Below are positions 13,501 to 28,652 of a stretch of 64,000 bases of DNA, piece by piece. The position numbers were made by a program, and so were the translations under genes. Within the stretch, counting starts at the first letter, position 1. Each line of letters opens with the position of its first letter. The notes beneath the pieces were generated by a model. It had not been told where the DNA came from and searched no databases. It saw only the letters and a list, made by a program, of their open reading frames with translations. Source of the stretch: Adineta steineri (taxonomy: Eukaryota > Rotifera > Eurotatoria > Adinetida > Adinetidae); the NCBI GenBank assembly GCA_905250115.1, contig CAJNOI010000016.1:836917-900916 (forward strand). Direction: 5' to 3'.

Positions 13501-16500
13501 CAAATCTTGCTGCTGATCAAGTACTTGATATATATATTGATAATCGTAATAGTCATAAAAGTCAAACAGCACAGTGTTTAATATATTTTTTTGATACACG
13601 TGCTGCACAAGAAGCAATTAATTCTATACGTGGAAAAAAGATTGATTCAAAAAGAATTCAAGTTGATTTTGCTAGTAAAGTATTTGTTACACGATTTTCG
13701 GATATTATTGAAGAAACTAGTCATAAGAAAAAGTATGTTAATATAAAGAATAAAATAAATTTAAATAGAATTATTTTCTTTTTTTCTTCTGTAGTTATGT
13801 TGGTTATCCACCTGATTCAACTTATCATGGAGAATCTCGATCTGTGTATGTTTGAAAAAAATAATATTATAATTTGGTTATATAAATAAAAGAAATATTT
13901 ATTTTAGATCAAAACGTAATGGTACAACACGTGAAATTGTTCCTGAAACAATACAAACATTTGATACTTCATCTACTCGAACGAATAGTAGTGATCGATG
14001 GTCAAATGCATATAATAATAGTAATCGACCACAACATAAAAGTGATTCAAGACATTCATCTGATCGGTACAAAAAAAAACTTTTTATTTTATTTTAAATG
14101 AAATTATTTATTTGATTATTATTTTTTCTAGTCGACATTCGAAAGAATATGGAAAAGGAACAAGTACTTCTCTTATATCCATTCCATCAGTTGATAATGG
14201 AACTATGCCTAATTCATCATTGAATACAAGACGGCATCGTTTATCTACTTCATCAAAAGATAGTCGTATGTTAAAATAAATTTTATTTATTTTTAAATTA
14301 ATTTTCAAATTTTTAGTTTCAAATAATAATCTCTCATCCGGTCGTAATCCTCATCGAAGTAGTCATCCTAGACATCAACCATCATCAACTTCATCATCAT
14401 CTTCAAGATCAGGAGCATCATCATCTACTCATAGTTCATCGAGTACAAATCGTTCGAATTCATATCAAAAACATTCAACAACGAAACATTCACAAAAATC
14501 ATCGAAAAAACCTTCAAAATATTTGACTACTAATTTAAAAACATCATCAACTACAGGAAAAAAATCGTCAACAAATAAAGAACATTCAACTAAATCTTCA
14601 CATCATTCTCGATCAGTTAAATCTGAGAAAGATAATGATTCATCAACAATCATTCCACCTCAACAACAACAACAATTACAACTAGATCCGGTTATTCTTC
14701 CTAGTTTGACTGTTGAAGATCCATTTGAATCAACAAAAAAAGAATCATCACCACCAAAACAACAACAACAACAACAACAACAAACACCTATACCTTCATC
14801 ATCATCATCACCGAAAGCTCCATTAAAAAATACTGAACGTGTTTTTGATTGGCTTATGCAAAATCATCATCATGATAGTAATAGTTCAATGGGTTTAGAT
14901 CAAAATGATGATGACGAACATTTATTAAAACGTAAACCGGATGATGATAGTCTAGAAAACGTTAGCGATGAACAAACATCAAAAACATCACCACCTATAC
15001 AAACAAATAATACCACATTATCAACATGTTTAAAATCATCGACATCAATGAAAAATTGTAAAAATGAAAAATCGATATTAACATCAGCTTATCGTTTACA
15101 ACCAATTCGTACCGGTAATAAACGTGATGATCAAATGGAAAATTCATCAGCAAATGAACTTCATTTATCACCACCACCACCATCACAATCATCAATACCA
15201 CCGGTATCAACGCCAACACCATCATTAACAAAAGATGATGTAGAAACTCATATAGTTCATCGTCGTATTCCACCAACAAAATATCATTTATCAGCAAGAG
15301 ATACAAAAATAATTCCACTTGATTCAAATTCATCATATGATCAATTAGATGTACGTTTAAAAAGTTATCCATCATTATTTAATGATCATGTTGATTTAAT
15401 ACGTTTACCATTTCCACAATTTGCATTTGAACATATTAAAACTTCTACAACATCATCAAATGTTCTTGTTGTACTTAATCCAAAAGCACATTTAAAACAT
15501 TCGTCACTTGGCTTAAATAATCCATCATCAACAATAAATGCAACAAAACATGAAACATCGCTTGATACAAATCTTTCGAATATCACTAATACGACTATTT
15601 CGACTTCGACTACTACTACTACTATTACTTCTACTACGAATAATAATGATGATGAGTTATCAACAACACGAATACCACTTGATGAACGTATACGATTATT
15701 AGATAAACAAATGTATGAAATGAATCATGGACAACAAAAATCTACTACATCGTCTTCGTCATCATCATCAAGTTCATCATTATCACCAGCAACACTTATT
15801 GAACAACAAAATCAAAAAATAATAACAGCATCATCATCATCAGCAGCAGCAGCAGCAGCAGTAGCACCGATAACAACAGTACCAATTATGACAGCAGCAA
15901 CAACAATAAATACGAATACTGCAGTTAAAAGTGTGACTGAACTTGTGTCAACACTTTCAGCAACATCATCATCATCACAAACACTTGCTCAATGTATTCA
16001 AGCTGCACGTGCTGCTGCATTAAATGCTCAACCAACTCAATCAATATCACCATCGAAAACAACACCAACGATATCAACGAGTTCACCATTTCATTTTCCA
16101 GTTACATCTGTACCATCATTAAATTTAAATCGACCGTTGTCAACAACAGCTCCATCACCTATTCATATACCATCAGTATTAGCACCACCACCACCACCTC
16201 CTCCACCACCATTTCCAAATTTACCACGTTTATCTGATGCATCATCAAATTCAATATTGACATTTCATGCTGCAATTGCTCAAACACAAATAGCAGCAGC
16301 TGCAGCAGGAAAATATAGTCCAATGTAAAATTTCATAATAAATTTTTATCTTTTTATATTTTTAATCATATCTAATTTCAAAATTATTTTTAGGTCTTTT
16401 GCTACTACATTACATCCACCGCCACCACCAGTACCAGCATCACTTATTTCACCGTCACTTAATCTAAATTCTCCAATAACGCCTACTCCAACACTTAATA

Positions 16501-19500
16501 ATTCGTCTAATAATAATAATAATAATAATCTTATTTCAACTTTGAAATGTTCGTCACCATCTTTACCAAATCGTTCAACACCGACAAATCTTTTAAGTCC
16601 ACCAGTATCTAATATTTCATCTCAATCGTCGTTTTCGGATTCAATACCTAGTTCTCCAAGTACGTCATCAGCTAAAATTCTTGAACGTCTTGGTCCGTCA
16701 GCAAAATTTAAACGTAAACCAATTCCACCACCATTAGCTGTTATAACAACTCCGACAACGCCTACAAATAATAAAGATTCACCTATATTACCATCACCAG
16801 AATCGACTACGCCTACAAATACTGGAACAAATTCACCAGTAACAGTTTCTTCACCTGCACTTCAACATCAACTATCGACATCGTCATCAGTTGGTTTAAA
16901 ATCTATATTAAAGCAACGTTCATTATCTAATCCATCATCTGCATCAGCATTATCACCAACAAATGAACGAAAATCATCAACAAATTATGTTTCACCATTA
17001 GCATCAAATGAAATACGTGCACCATTACAAGTAACATCAACGACAACTAATCGTTCAGCATCAACGGATTCAGTAACTAAACGTACGCCACCAACAACAC
17101 CAACAGTACCAACAGAAAAGAAAAAATCTCTTAATCAACAAGATAGTAGTGTATTTACAAATGATATTGATGAACGTCAAGCTGCAGCGGCAGCAGCAGC
17201 GGCAACCGCAGCTGCAGCAACAGATGAAAAAAAATCTACATGGCGTGCACCACCAACTAAACAAACATTATCTAATGAAACCGTTACTCCGAAAAAACCT
17301 ACATTAGATAAAATACCAAAAAAACCATCGGCAACACCAAAGCCTACTGTAACTGAACCAGTAAAACAACCACCGAAAGTGATTAAAACTACTGCTACTG
17401 TTACTGCTACTACTACTACCACTACTACTACTACTACTACTACAAAACAATCACAAATGACATCGCTTGGTTCAAAAGTTCCACAATTAACTCTGGAACG
17501 TATCGATCCAAAAAATATAAAACCATCCGTTGAAATGAGTGGAAAATCGATTAATAAATCTATTAAAATAAGACGAACAAACGTTATACAAAGTGATAGT
17601 GATTCAGAAAAGAAATCAACAACAACAGATGTACAAAAAACGAAAAAATCGTTATTAAATAATGAAATAACAAAACGTAAACAACAACATCAACATCAAC
17701 AAAAACCACTTCCTACAACGAAAAAACCTCAATTGACTAAACCTACTAAAACTAAAACACCAAGTACAGTAAGAAAACTTTCAACAACTGAAACACATTC
17801 ATCTTCATCGGAAGATGATGAGAAAAAAACTGAACATACAACAACTGCTTCCGATCATGATCAAGCATCGAGTGATAATGATGAAAAATCTAAAAAAGAT
17901 TCGATTAAAAAACGAACTAAAACTACGAATAAAAATAAATTAAAATCAACATCATCGCGTATGAATTGGAGAGATTTAAGACAAGATACTAGTATGTATG
18001 ATAGAATCAAAAAACGAGCAAGAAGTGAACAAACTCGAAATAGGTATGACATTTTTATTTTTCATCTAGTTTTAACAGTTCTATATATATATACATTAAA
18101 ATTTTGTTATATAGTTCAATGTCTACAAGTGAAGATTTCTTATCGGATGAAAACAGTAATGAAGATGATGATGATGATGATAATGAAAAGGATGAAGATG
18201 ATGATCATCCAATATCTAGTCGACCAACTAATATGACATCAAGACGACATGTATTTAAAAAATATTATCTTAAATTTATTTCTTTAATAATTCTTTTTTT
18301 TGTTTTTAGAATGTCATGAGTGATTCATCAGATTCTGAAGAAGAAGAAGAAGAAGAATCATCATCATCAAAAAGTAAAACTAAAAAATCAACTGTATTCG
18401 ACAATAATGTTTTCGATGCTGAAGAAAGTGATGATAATAATAAATCGATTAATCGTAAAAAGAAAGTTACACAGCAACAACCACAACAACAATCACAATC
18501 ACAACCACCACAACAACAGCAAATAAAAAAACCTATATTAAAAACAAATAATGAACCCATAAAAAAAGAGAAGTTATCAAAAAACAATGATGAATCATCG
18601 AATATAAAAAAGAAGATGATAACATCAAAAGTAACAGATAAAAAGAAACCTATAGTGAATTCAACTAAATCTATATCGAAACCAACGAAAACGACAACAT
18701 CCGCTCAAAAACGTCCTTCAACAGATGAATCAAATGAATCAACAAAAAAACTTAAAGTTGATGATGATAAATCTAAAACAATAACAACAACAACAACATC
18801 ATCATCAACAATTGAAGAACAACCATTACCATCATCACCACTAAGGAGAACAACACCAACACCACCACCACCAACAACAATTCAAACAGAATCAGAAATT
18901 TCAATACCTGACAAACCTGCAATTGTTATTACATCTCCACTTAATGAAACTTCAACTAATTTGTCTAAAATTGTTGAATCATCAGTTGAAACAAATTCAC
19001 AAACAACACCTACAAAATTTGGTATTGTATTTACTAGTCATCATCGTCATTCGACTACAACACCATCAGCAGTGTTTCGTAAACCATCAACAGAAACATC
19101 AACAAGTCATGAAACATCAAAGAATGATGACGAAGAAATGGATGATGATCATGAATCAACACCTGCTCATAATAATAATAATAATAATACAGTTAATAAA
19201 AATGAACAAATCACATCAAATACAAATACATTAAAACCACCAACACTAACAGCACAACCACCATTAAGTGATGATGAAACACTTAATCCTGAAACAATGC
19301 AATTGAGTGATTTAATTGGCGGTAGTAGTCGACGTGAAGAACCAAAATCTGCTCCATCACGTTCAGCAAATAAAACAACTGGTAAAGGTAAAAGAACAAC
19401 AAAACAAGAAACTTTAACGAATAAACGTCAACAATCAAAAACGAATACGAAAGCAGTTCAACCGCCGGTAGTATCAACGGAAAAAGAATCTGTACCAACT

Positions 19501-22500
19501 GTACAAAAACCAGATGCTCCTGTATTACCATCTACAGAACAAACATCTACAATATCAACAACTGCAAAACGTCTTTCTACAGCAGAATCTGCGACGCCAT
19601 TATCAACTACAAAACGTCTTTCTACAGCAGAGTGTTCGACGACATTATCAACTACAAAACGTCTTTCTACAGCAGAATCTTCGACGACATCATCAATTGC
19701 GAAACGTCTTTCTACAGCAGAATCTTCGACGACATCATTAACTGCGAAACGTCTTTCTACAACAGAATCTGCGACGACATCATCTCCAGCTATTGAGAAA
19801 GAACCAAAACGTTTACGCAAAAGTACAGATGAACCAACAGTACAACCACAAATTAAACTTGAACCCGTTGAAGTTGTTTCACAATGGACGAATACAAAAA
19901 TTAAAGAAGAAGTTATGGAACCAATATTACCATCTGAAGTAAATAAACAAGCAACTCCGCTAACGCCGCCACCACAATTGCAGCCGCAACCACAATCGCA
20001 GCCGCAACCACAACCGGCTCCACAACTGCAACCACAACCGTCATCACCACTACTACCACCACCACAACTATCACAGCCAGTTATTGATCAACCACAAGTA
20101 ACGTCAATGGAAGTTGATCAAATTCCACCATCAACTTCCATAATAACATCAACACATTTACCATCAACAACAAGTGCTGAAACTGAAAATGCTATTAAGG
20201 CATTATGTTCATCTATTCAAATACCTCAACAAACAATACCAAAAACATCTAGTGTAGAAAAATCACCTACAATTATCGCACCTATATCAAAAGAAACTTT
20301 ACCTATTGTTGAACATCAATCAACACCTATAACAACAATAACAACAACAACAACGACAGTAACGCCAACAACTGCAACACCAACAACGTCTATAATACCA
20401 CCACATGTTTCAATTAAATCATCAATACCATCAACAACATTTAGTATGTTTAATTTAAATCGTATACATTTATTAAATTCATTTTTTTTCTTTTTAGATG
20501 AAGAAACATTAAGTGCAGTAAATAGTCTACTTATGCTAAATAATAATCCTCCAAATATAGCTGGTGATCATCCACCAATGAAGGGTACAGCACGTGTAAC
20601 ACCAACAATTAGTAAACCAGTTTATTCATTTGTCACATCGTTACCAAGTCCTACAGATCAACAATCTCGTCAATCTGCAACAACAACAACAACAACGACA
20701 ACAACAGCTGCAGCAATGACATCAACAACAACTACGACAAGTGTTGCAACACCTTCAACACAACAAAATGATCTGATAACAATGGTATCAAATATTGTTT
20801 CATCAGCGAATCTTAATGGTGATAAATCAACGGTAACAACATCATCACCGTCATCGTTATCGACAACAACAACAGCAACAACAACACGATCACATATTGA
20901 ATCAGTTATTGATGATGTTGCTAAAGGCGTATCAACAACAACAGCAATAGTAACTGAACCTACAACATCTATTGTTGATACAAATCCATCATCATCGATA
21001 TCAACTAATACTACTAAATCAACATCGATACCAACTGTATTACGTGATGTCATGAAAACACCTTGTTTAACATCATCAACAACAGTTACAACTGCAACAA
21101 CTACAACAGCAGCAGCTAGTGAAACATTAAATCTATTTGATTCACATCGTCGTTCGACATCACCATTAAAAACATCACCGATGACAGCGACAACAACAAC
21201 AACAACAACAAATGTTTTATCAACAACAGCAACAGCATCATCGACTCCTGTCGTACCTGCTGTTGTTCGACCGACTTCACAAAAAGCTTCAACAAATCAT
21301 AAACGTTCATCAACACCGAAAGCCGATCCACCACCGACTGTACCATCACCAATATTGCATCCATTTCAACATATGCTTTCAGCAGATGGTAATTTATTTG
21401 TTGCTGCTGCAGCTGCTGCTCATCATCCAAATTTTCCATTTTCAATATTTGGTCAATTGGGAACAAATCCAGTTAATCCAACGGGAAGTTCACCAACAAA
21501 TCTACTAGCTTCATCACTTGTATCAAGTTCTCCACCATTAGCAACACGAACATCATCAATAAGTAATAGTAGTTCAAATGCAACTAGTCATATTGTTAAT
21601 AATCCATTTCTCAATACAATTATGGCTGGACAACAAAATCTATCATCATCATCAGCACATTCAAATCAAAATACTCATGAAAAAGGATCAAGACGGTACG
21701 ATTTTTATTTTTTCATTTGACACAAATCTATTATTTATTTTTATTTTTATTTTCAGAGATTCTGTGACAAAAGGTTTAGGTACATCATCGTCATCATCAA
21801 ATCGTTCAACACCTATTCAACAAACAGTACCTGTACCAATAGCATTGACTATTCCATCATCATCATCATCATCATCATCCACATCCACATCATCATCTAG
21901 TGGAACAACAAATACTATGATCAATCAACGACAGTCATCACCTTTATTAGGTTCATTGGATGCTACTACTGCAGCTGCTATACGACAAGCATCACCATTA
22001 CAACAATTTCTTGGACCAGGTTTGTTCTATTGTATATACTTTGATTTTTAATTCTAATTGTTTAATTATTTTTAAGATCCTGTTGCACCATTTCGTAATG
22101 TTTATTCTGATCCATCTGAACTTTACGGTACACCACCAGGTCTTTATCAACCACAGAATATTGCTTATGCTGCTGCAGCTCAACAAATGTTAAACGTAAT
22201 GAGTATAACAGGTAGTCATCATCCATTTGCCGCAGAATTATATTCAAATCCAGAATCATATTTACGTTTTAATCCTCCAACAAATGAACTATCACGTGAT
22301 CCATATAATGTTCAATGGCAAGGAAATTTAATATTAAAAAATGATCAAGCATATGTTAAAACTCAACTTGTTGCTGGAAGTCCACAAATAGCACGTGCAT
22401 CAATGAATTATTGGAATTCCGATTCATTATCGAATGCATCGTCAAATCTACAGACATCTTCACATCATAATTTACGTATATCTCAACGTATGCGTTTAGA

Positions 22501-22843
22501 ACAAGCACAACTTGAAGGTGTACAAAAACGTATGCAAATGGATAATGATCATTGTATATTAATAGCTGAACCAAATGGTTCAACGCCAGATGAAATTCGT
22601 ACACAACAAAATAATTTAAAGAATGGTGTTATTAGATATTTCGATGAAAAAAAAGCAGCCGGAATTGTCAATGTTTTATTGCCCGGTGCGTCACAACCAG
22701 CTTATGTTGTACATATATTTCCACCATGTCAATTTGCATCTGAAATTCTACAAAAACGTGCGCCGGATACTTATCGTTGTGTTGTTCAAAATAAAATTGA
22801 ACAAATTTATTTGTTAATTGTCATAACGAGTACAGTTCAATAG
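10502..22843 (+). CDS. SPEN: SPEN / split ends transcriptional regulator (four RRMs + SPOC)
   Basis: Nuclear RNA-binding transcriptional corepressor; in animals the SPOC domain recruits SMRT/NCoR-type complexes in Notch and nuclear-receptor pathways. Nineteen exons join in frame to about 3,389 residues: 10502-10626, 10705-11097, 11695-11772, 11831-11947, 12004-12116, 12171-12386, 12444-12604, 12670-12804, 13401-13732, 13795-13845, 13908-14066, 14132-14265, 14317-16324, 16394-18043, 18115-18250, 18310-20443, 20498-21695, 21757-22019, 22077-22843. RRM1 has WLAIANLPETATEDTIKE, RRM2 KILKIYHLPS, RRM3 TRTLYIGNLQSEISYNELRE and RRM4 VLWLDELPLTVTESSI. A long Ser/Thr/Gln/Pro-rich disordered middle follows. 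The SPOC domain spans about the last 190 residues (VQWQGNLILKNDQAYV, RISQRMRLEQAQLEGVQKRM, AAGIVNVLLPG, QPAYVVHIFPPC). The start is the first Met before RRM1, though extra 5' exons cannot be excluded. The intron at 20444-20497 is 54 nt and stop-free. Confidence 0.92.
19567..19791 (+). repeat. Five tandem 45-bp repeats within SPEN coding sequence
   Basis: Five consecutive copies of a 45-bp unit encode a 15-residue repeat beginning KRLST(A/T)E(S/C). Copies differ mainly in their last six residues. The unit carries a basic-x-Ser/Thr core typical of basophilic kinase sites, but function is not shown. It lies in the disordered middle of the SPEN protein and looks like a coding minisatellite. Confidence 0.85.
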
Positions 22844-23945
22844 TTCTGTATCATTGTTTGTTATTTCAACTGTTTTTTTTTCTTTTTTTTTTGTTCTTTT
22901 TCGTTCTCAAAATTCTCCTTTTTTTCTTTTTCTTACCTACATACATACACACAGTGTTCTTGTGTACTATTGTAGTCAGTATTCGATGTGATGCTTCTTT
23001 ATTTTGTATAGTTTCTCATAATCTTCTTCTTGCTTATGTTGGTTTTTTTTTCTCTTTTGTTTTTCTCCTCTGTTCTTCTTATATATATATATACATATCT
23101 ATATATATATATATATACTCAATTCCTTTCTTCTCGTATAGACACACACATACACGCTGATAGAATTATGCGAGTTGTGGGAATAAAAAAAAAGAAGAGA
23201 AGAAGAATCAGTTTTTGTTCTGGTTTTTTTGTTGTATATTCAATGTTTGTTTGTGTGTGTGATTTAAATAGATGAACGACGTTTATCTTGTATGCTCACC
23301 AGGTTTTTCTTTTTTTTTCTTCTGTTTGTGTTTATGGAAGTCTACTCGTTTTTTTGTTTCACGCGAGTGCAACGCAGTAAAACAAAAAGAAAAATCCTAA
23401 CTTACAAAAAAAAAGTTAGAAATATAAGAAAAAAAATTATTACATCATTAATGCTTGCTGCTCTCGTGTCCTTTTTTTTACTGATATATCTATTGACATG
23501 AGGATTAATTTCTTGATGATCCAATGTAGTGTACTTTGATTGGATAGAAGCAAAAGAAAGATGTCTATGATAATTCATTCATATGTGGCTTGCACGCATA
23601 AAAAAGCAGATGAATATGTAGAGCGTATGTAAGCTCTCAACAATGCGCTTATTTCAATCGACAAATGAATGTTGAATCCCCGTGAGCACTAATAAGAACA
23701 GCAGCAACAACAGCAATAACTCTCTATGGGTGTTCTATTACAACTACTANNNNNNNNNNNNNNNNNNNNNNNNNNNNNNNNNNNNNNNNNNNNNNNNNNN
23801 NNNNNNNNNNNNNNNNNNNNNNNNNNNNNNNNNNNNNNNNNNNNNNNNNACAACAATAACAGATCTACATACACACAAATATACATATGAATGACTAGAG
23901 ATATGCAAAGAACAAACAGAGGAAAACAAACGTTTAAAGAAAATA
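22844..23945. other. Intergenic region between SPEN and ULK (tail to tail), with assembly gap
   Basis: About 1.1 kb between two convergent genes. It holds long T runs (22870-22930, 23040-23060), TA repeats (23080-23120) and AAC/AAT repeats flanking the gap at 23750. Probably the two 3' UTRs plus microsatellites. No supportable coding sequence. Confidence 0.7.
23750..23849. other. Assembly gap (100 N)
   Basis: Exactly 100 N, flanked on both sides by CAA/AAC-type trinucleotide repeats, so the assembly probably broke in a microsatellite. It lies between genes and does not interrupt the SPEN or ULK models. Confidence 0.98.
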
Positions 23946-26900
23946 TTATGAAGTGCTCGATGGATCATTAAGCACAACAAGTCCCTGATTTTGAAGACAA
24001 TGTAAACGTCGTTCGACTGCTTCCCGATATTGTCGTAATATTGAACGATCGCAATCGGTTGTTGCTTGTTGACTTAAACTATGAAATAAAACTTGGGCTT
24101 GAGTATACGGTCCAATGCACTATTAGAAATAAAAAAAGATAAATTCATTTGTTTTTTAATAAATAAATAAATTATTTTCTTACTTCTTGAGCTTTACCAA
24201 AGAATTCTAGACTTGCTGCATTTAAACAAAGATCAATTGCATGTAAATAAAGTAATTTATCAGCCGTCAATGTAACTCCTTTCATTTCATCATGTGTTAA
24301 TAATTCTTCTTGTGTACTTAATTGTTTACACATTATTAAACAATGTTTATATTTATTATTTAAATCACCAACGGCATTTCTATTTTAAAATAAAAAAAAA
24401 CACATTTGCAAGAAATTCCTACTAAACATTCTATTTAATACGTAATATAAATAAAATTTTCTCATGCATCATAATCTAAGAGTATATCTATTTATATATT
24501 CTATACATAGAGAATCAAAAATATTTTTCAATCGTTATATTTCTCTTCCTTCTTATCAAATGATATTCTAATTGATTAGTGTAAGAAATAATATCTTACC
24601 GAACACCAACTGTTGCATGTAGTTTTCCAGATTTAAGTGTATCCCTAAAATAAAACAATTCTTAAAAAATGAAATTTATAATAGAATCAATATACCGAGC
24701 AAGACACATAGCTGAACTAAGAAAATGCATTGCTTTAACATAAAGTGTTAATTGTTCAGCACGTTTATATAAATCATCAACATGACTGAGACGATCCATT
24801 TTTGGTCGTGATGAATTGTTACTGTTCTTATTATTTAAACTTAATGATTCTGTTAATAAACTTGTACGTGAACTAGCTAAATTTAATATATAATCGACTA
24901 ATTGAAGAATAAAATCAAGTTTATTCAATGTATCATGATGTTCATTCTATAAGGAAAAGAAAATTTTGTTTGGTTTTGTTTTTGAAAAAAATAAATATTT
25001 ACATCCATCAATGTATCATCTGTTATTTTTTGTGGTTCATAATAACGACCTTCAGGTTTAGCATCACCAAATATCGAACTAACACGTTGACGAAGTGGTC
25101 CTGTTGTTGTTTGCTGTTCAAGATTTGTTGCAAAAAATTCTAAATTATTTTCTTGTTCAAAAAATCGATCATGTGGATCTAAATTTTAAAAAAGATGAAT
25201 GAATATAATCAGTTTATTAAAATAGATTTATTTACTATCAATATCACTTAATTTCTGTCGTGATCTAAGTGGAGATGTATCAATAATTAATTTAGAATTT
25301 TGTTGTTGAACAAGACTAGAATTAGATGCAGATTGTTGTATTGCTCGTGATGGTGGTGGTGGTGTTGTAGCTAAAATTAAAATATATTTAGATTTCTATA
25401 AGAGAAAACGTAATTTATTTATTTTATTTACTTGTACGACGTGTTGCTGTTACTAAACTAAATGGATTTACTGTTGCAACTGCAGTATCAGCAGTAAATC
25501 GTACAGCTGGTGGACTGATCGAATTAGCTAGATCAGAATTAGATGAAACAATACTTGCTTGACGAAGTCTATCTAATGATGTACGACGATCTAATTGAAA
25601 ACATAAAAAAAAATTGTGATGAGAAAAAAGACAAAATGTACCATCATATGGACTACCACTTGGGCTACTAGCTGATACACCACCAAGACTTTTAGTACGA
25701 TCCCTTGATTCTTGCATTTTTTCATAATTATGAACTTGTGAGGGGACTGGTATTGGCTGACTAATACTTGAACCTCGTGTATCTTTGATTGTAGTTGTAT
25801 TTTCAATAGCTGTTAATGCAAGATTATCTGGTCGTTGAGATGATGCATCTTTTGAACATCTTACAAAAAGATATAAAAATCAATATAATATTTTATTTCA
25901 TCATAATAAATAACTTACAAAATTCCTTCAGATAATGTACGATGTTGTTCTTTATTGAGCCGTTTTTCTCGCGAAAGTTGTGCAAATGATGTATGATTAC
26001 CTGTAAGAAAATAAATTTTATTTAGTGATAAAAGTTTTGTATTTTTTAAAATATTGTACCTGCTGGAAGACTTTTTTCATTAGTACCATGGTCTGGTATA
26101 AGTACAAAATCATCTGGTTTGGTAGATATCGGTGTTGTTGGATTTGATGAACGTTTAATTGTTGATTTATTTGTATTGATTGTTGGACCTAGATTATTTA
26201 CAAGATTCGGTGATGGAGAACGACGATTATTAATAGTTGATTGTGGTGCAATTGTTAATGTATTTGACACAACATCTGGCTCATATTCAGGAATCGGATC
26301 GATTTGACGGTTAAATTGCCGAGGAATTGTTAAATCCTAAGAAGAAAAAAAACAGATAAATAGTTGATAGAAATCAATCTTTTATGAGATTCTTTTATCC
26401 AATTTCCTATCAGAGTTATTCATTTCAGTATGCTAAACTTACGAAGTCTTGTCCTTGTGATAGAATGCCTTCGCGTAATGGAGATGAACTAATAATATTT
26501 ATAGTTGATGTTTGTGTTCGACCCGATGATATTGGCATAGGTTGACCTAAAAATATTTTCTCAAAAATTATCATTATAATTAAAAAAAATGAAATTTACT
26601 TTTTGTTAAAAATGCATGAGTAAAAAAATCTTCATAATCAATTCGTTCTTTTGGATTTCTTTTTAATATTCTTACGATTAAATCAGTTAATTCTCGTGAA
26701 GTCGATGATGGAATTCTATAGAATAAAACAAGACAATTGGCAACTTTATCTATCTTAAAAAAAAATAACATACGATGGTGCTAAATTAACATTTCTTTCA
26801 TAAAATTGTTTAAGTGCTTGTGGTGTTTGTGCTTGAAATGGTGCTTTGCCTGTTAAACATTGATACATAATTGTACCAATTGACCATAAATCAGCTTTTC

Positions 26901-28652
26901 CATCATATTGCAATGATCGAATAACTTCTGGTGCCATATACATTGGAGAACCGCATAATGTGCCAGCCATAACACCATCAGATAAAAATCTGGCAAAACC
27001 AAAATCAGCTATTTTTAATATGATGTCTTGTACACGCGGATTATTTTTATCAGGATGTGATAAAAGAATATTTTGTGGTTTTAAATCTCGATGTACCTTG
27101 AAAAAGAAAAGAAATTGTGACTTTTTTTATTTCTAAAGAAAGATAAATAATATCTACTTACAACATTATGTTCATGACAAGCACGAATAGCAGCAGCTAA
27201 GAAAAAGAAAACAAAATAAGTTTTATAAATTTATAGAAAATAGGATCGATTGTATAGCGTTCAAGTTCATAGATTTATTTACTATAATCAAAATAACAAA
27301 AATCAATCACTAATAGCGATTTTATTTAGAGATTAATTTGAAATTGTTATATGTACTTATATTAATATTAAAAAGCGAATTATTTTTGCCTATCTTAAAT
27401 AAAGAGCAAGTATTTTATATTAAAATACTTTTAATTATCAACAATATGAAAGACAATTAATTTTAGCTCAATTGATAGACGAATAAATATAGAAATCGGA
27501 CACAGCGTTTCAAGATAAATATGCGTACTTAAATGGTCAGACATTCAAAAGAGGATGAATTTCGATTTCCGATTTGACCATAAGATAAGTTACATGCTTA
27601 TTGAAATTCTCTAATATTCTTGTACCCATTTGAATCTAATATGTAATTTTGATATATTATTGAAGAAATCGTATATATTCACTGAAAATGAATGTAAGTA
27701 TCATACATAATCAGTTAGTTAACTTATTACCAATATCGATGAGGTTAGACTAATATTATTTCTTGTACACTAGATGATAATATCATTAAAACAGTTCTAA
27801 TTTGACAATAGTTCTGCCTAAATTATTTCAGTATCGAATCATATTTGAGTTTTAATCATTTCATTATGGTTTTATTCTTCTTAGCTACGTATCTGCTAAT
27901 AGAGGTTCACTTCTTCCAGAATCAATTTTAATTACCTAATCGTTAATACACTCTATGAAATTTATAATTCAATAGTATCGATTCTAATTCTAGAATTGAA
28001 TTAATTCTACTGAACTCAGCTATTTCTCTCATCAATTTATAAAAAATAACAATGATATTTTTTTTACCAATTTGTCGAAAAAAAATAGCAATAGTGTCTT
28101 CACTAAGTGTTTGTTTTGCTTGAAGATAATCAGCTAAATCACCGCCATTACAATACTAAATAGAATACAAAGAATAGATGATTGATTAATAGGAAAATAA
28201 TTAACAAACCTCCATTACAAGATAAACATTATTTTGAGATTCCTATTAGGAAAAGAAAGAGATTATAGTGCAAAATAGATTTTTTTGTTAAATTAATGTT
28301 ACTTTGCAATCTAATAACGCGACTAAATTTTCATGTTTAAGTTTAGTTAATTCCTAAAAATAATATAAAACTTAATAAAAATAAAGCAAAGAAATGTTTT
28401 ATTTTACTTTAAGAATTTTGATTTCTTTTTCTAATAAACTTTGTGATTTTGCTAATTGTTTTTTTGTTATCTGTTTAATAGCTACTTGCTGATCAGGACT
28501 CTTCGAAAATATAAAAACAAATATAAACAAAATATCGAATATTTTGTTCAATCACATACATTTTTTGAATGGCCAAGAAATACAATAGCAAAAGCACCAT
28601 GACCAATTAAGTCTCGTTTGCTGTATTGATAATCACCAATTGTTTCAGGCAT
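23946..28652 (-). CDS. ULK1: ULK1/2-type (Atg1/UNC-51) autophagy serine/threonine kinase
   Basis: Kinase that starts autophagosome formation in complex with ATG13 and FIP200. Nineteen exons give about 882 residues, 5' to 3': 28560-28652, 28408-28500, 28303-28353, 28210-28242, 28068-28155, 27162-27196, 26774-27096, 26600-26715, 26443-26546, 26060-26336, 25919-26000, 25642-25859, 25432-25590, 25236-25370, 25003-25178, 24696-24946, 24600-24644, 24184-24379, 23946-24119. The N-terminal kinase domain has [11 protein letters not shown]-type glycine loop ([16 protein letters not shown]), VAIKQI with the catalytic Lys, [19 protein letters not shown] and [18 protein letters not shown] low-complexity Ser/Pro spacer follows. 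The C-terminal helical domain ([31 protein letters not shown], ending [17 protein letters not shown]) is the ULK ATG13-binding region. ULK1 and ULK2 cannot be separated in an invertebrate. The intron at 27197-28067 is unusually long (871 bp). Confidence 0.92.
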
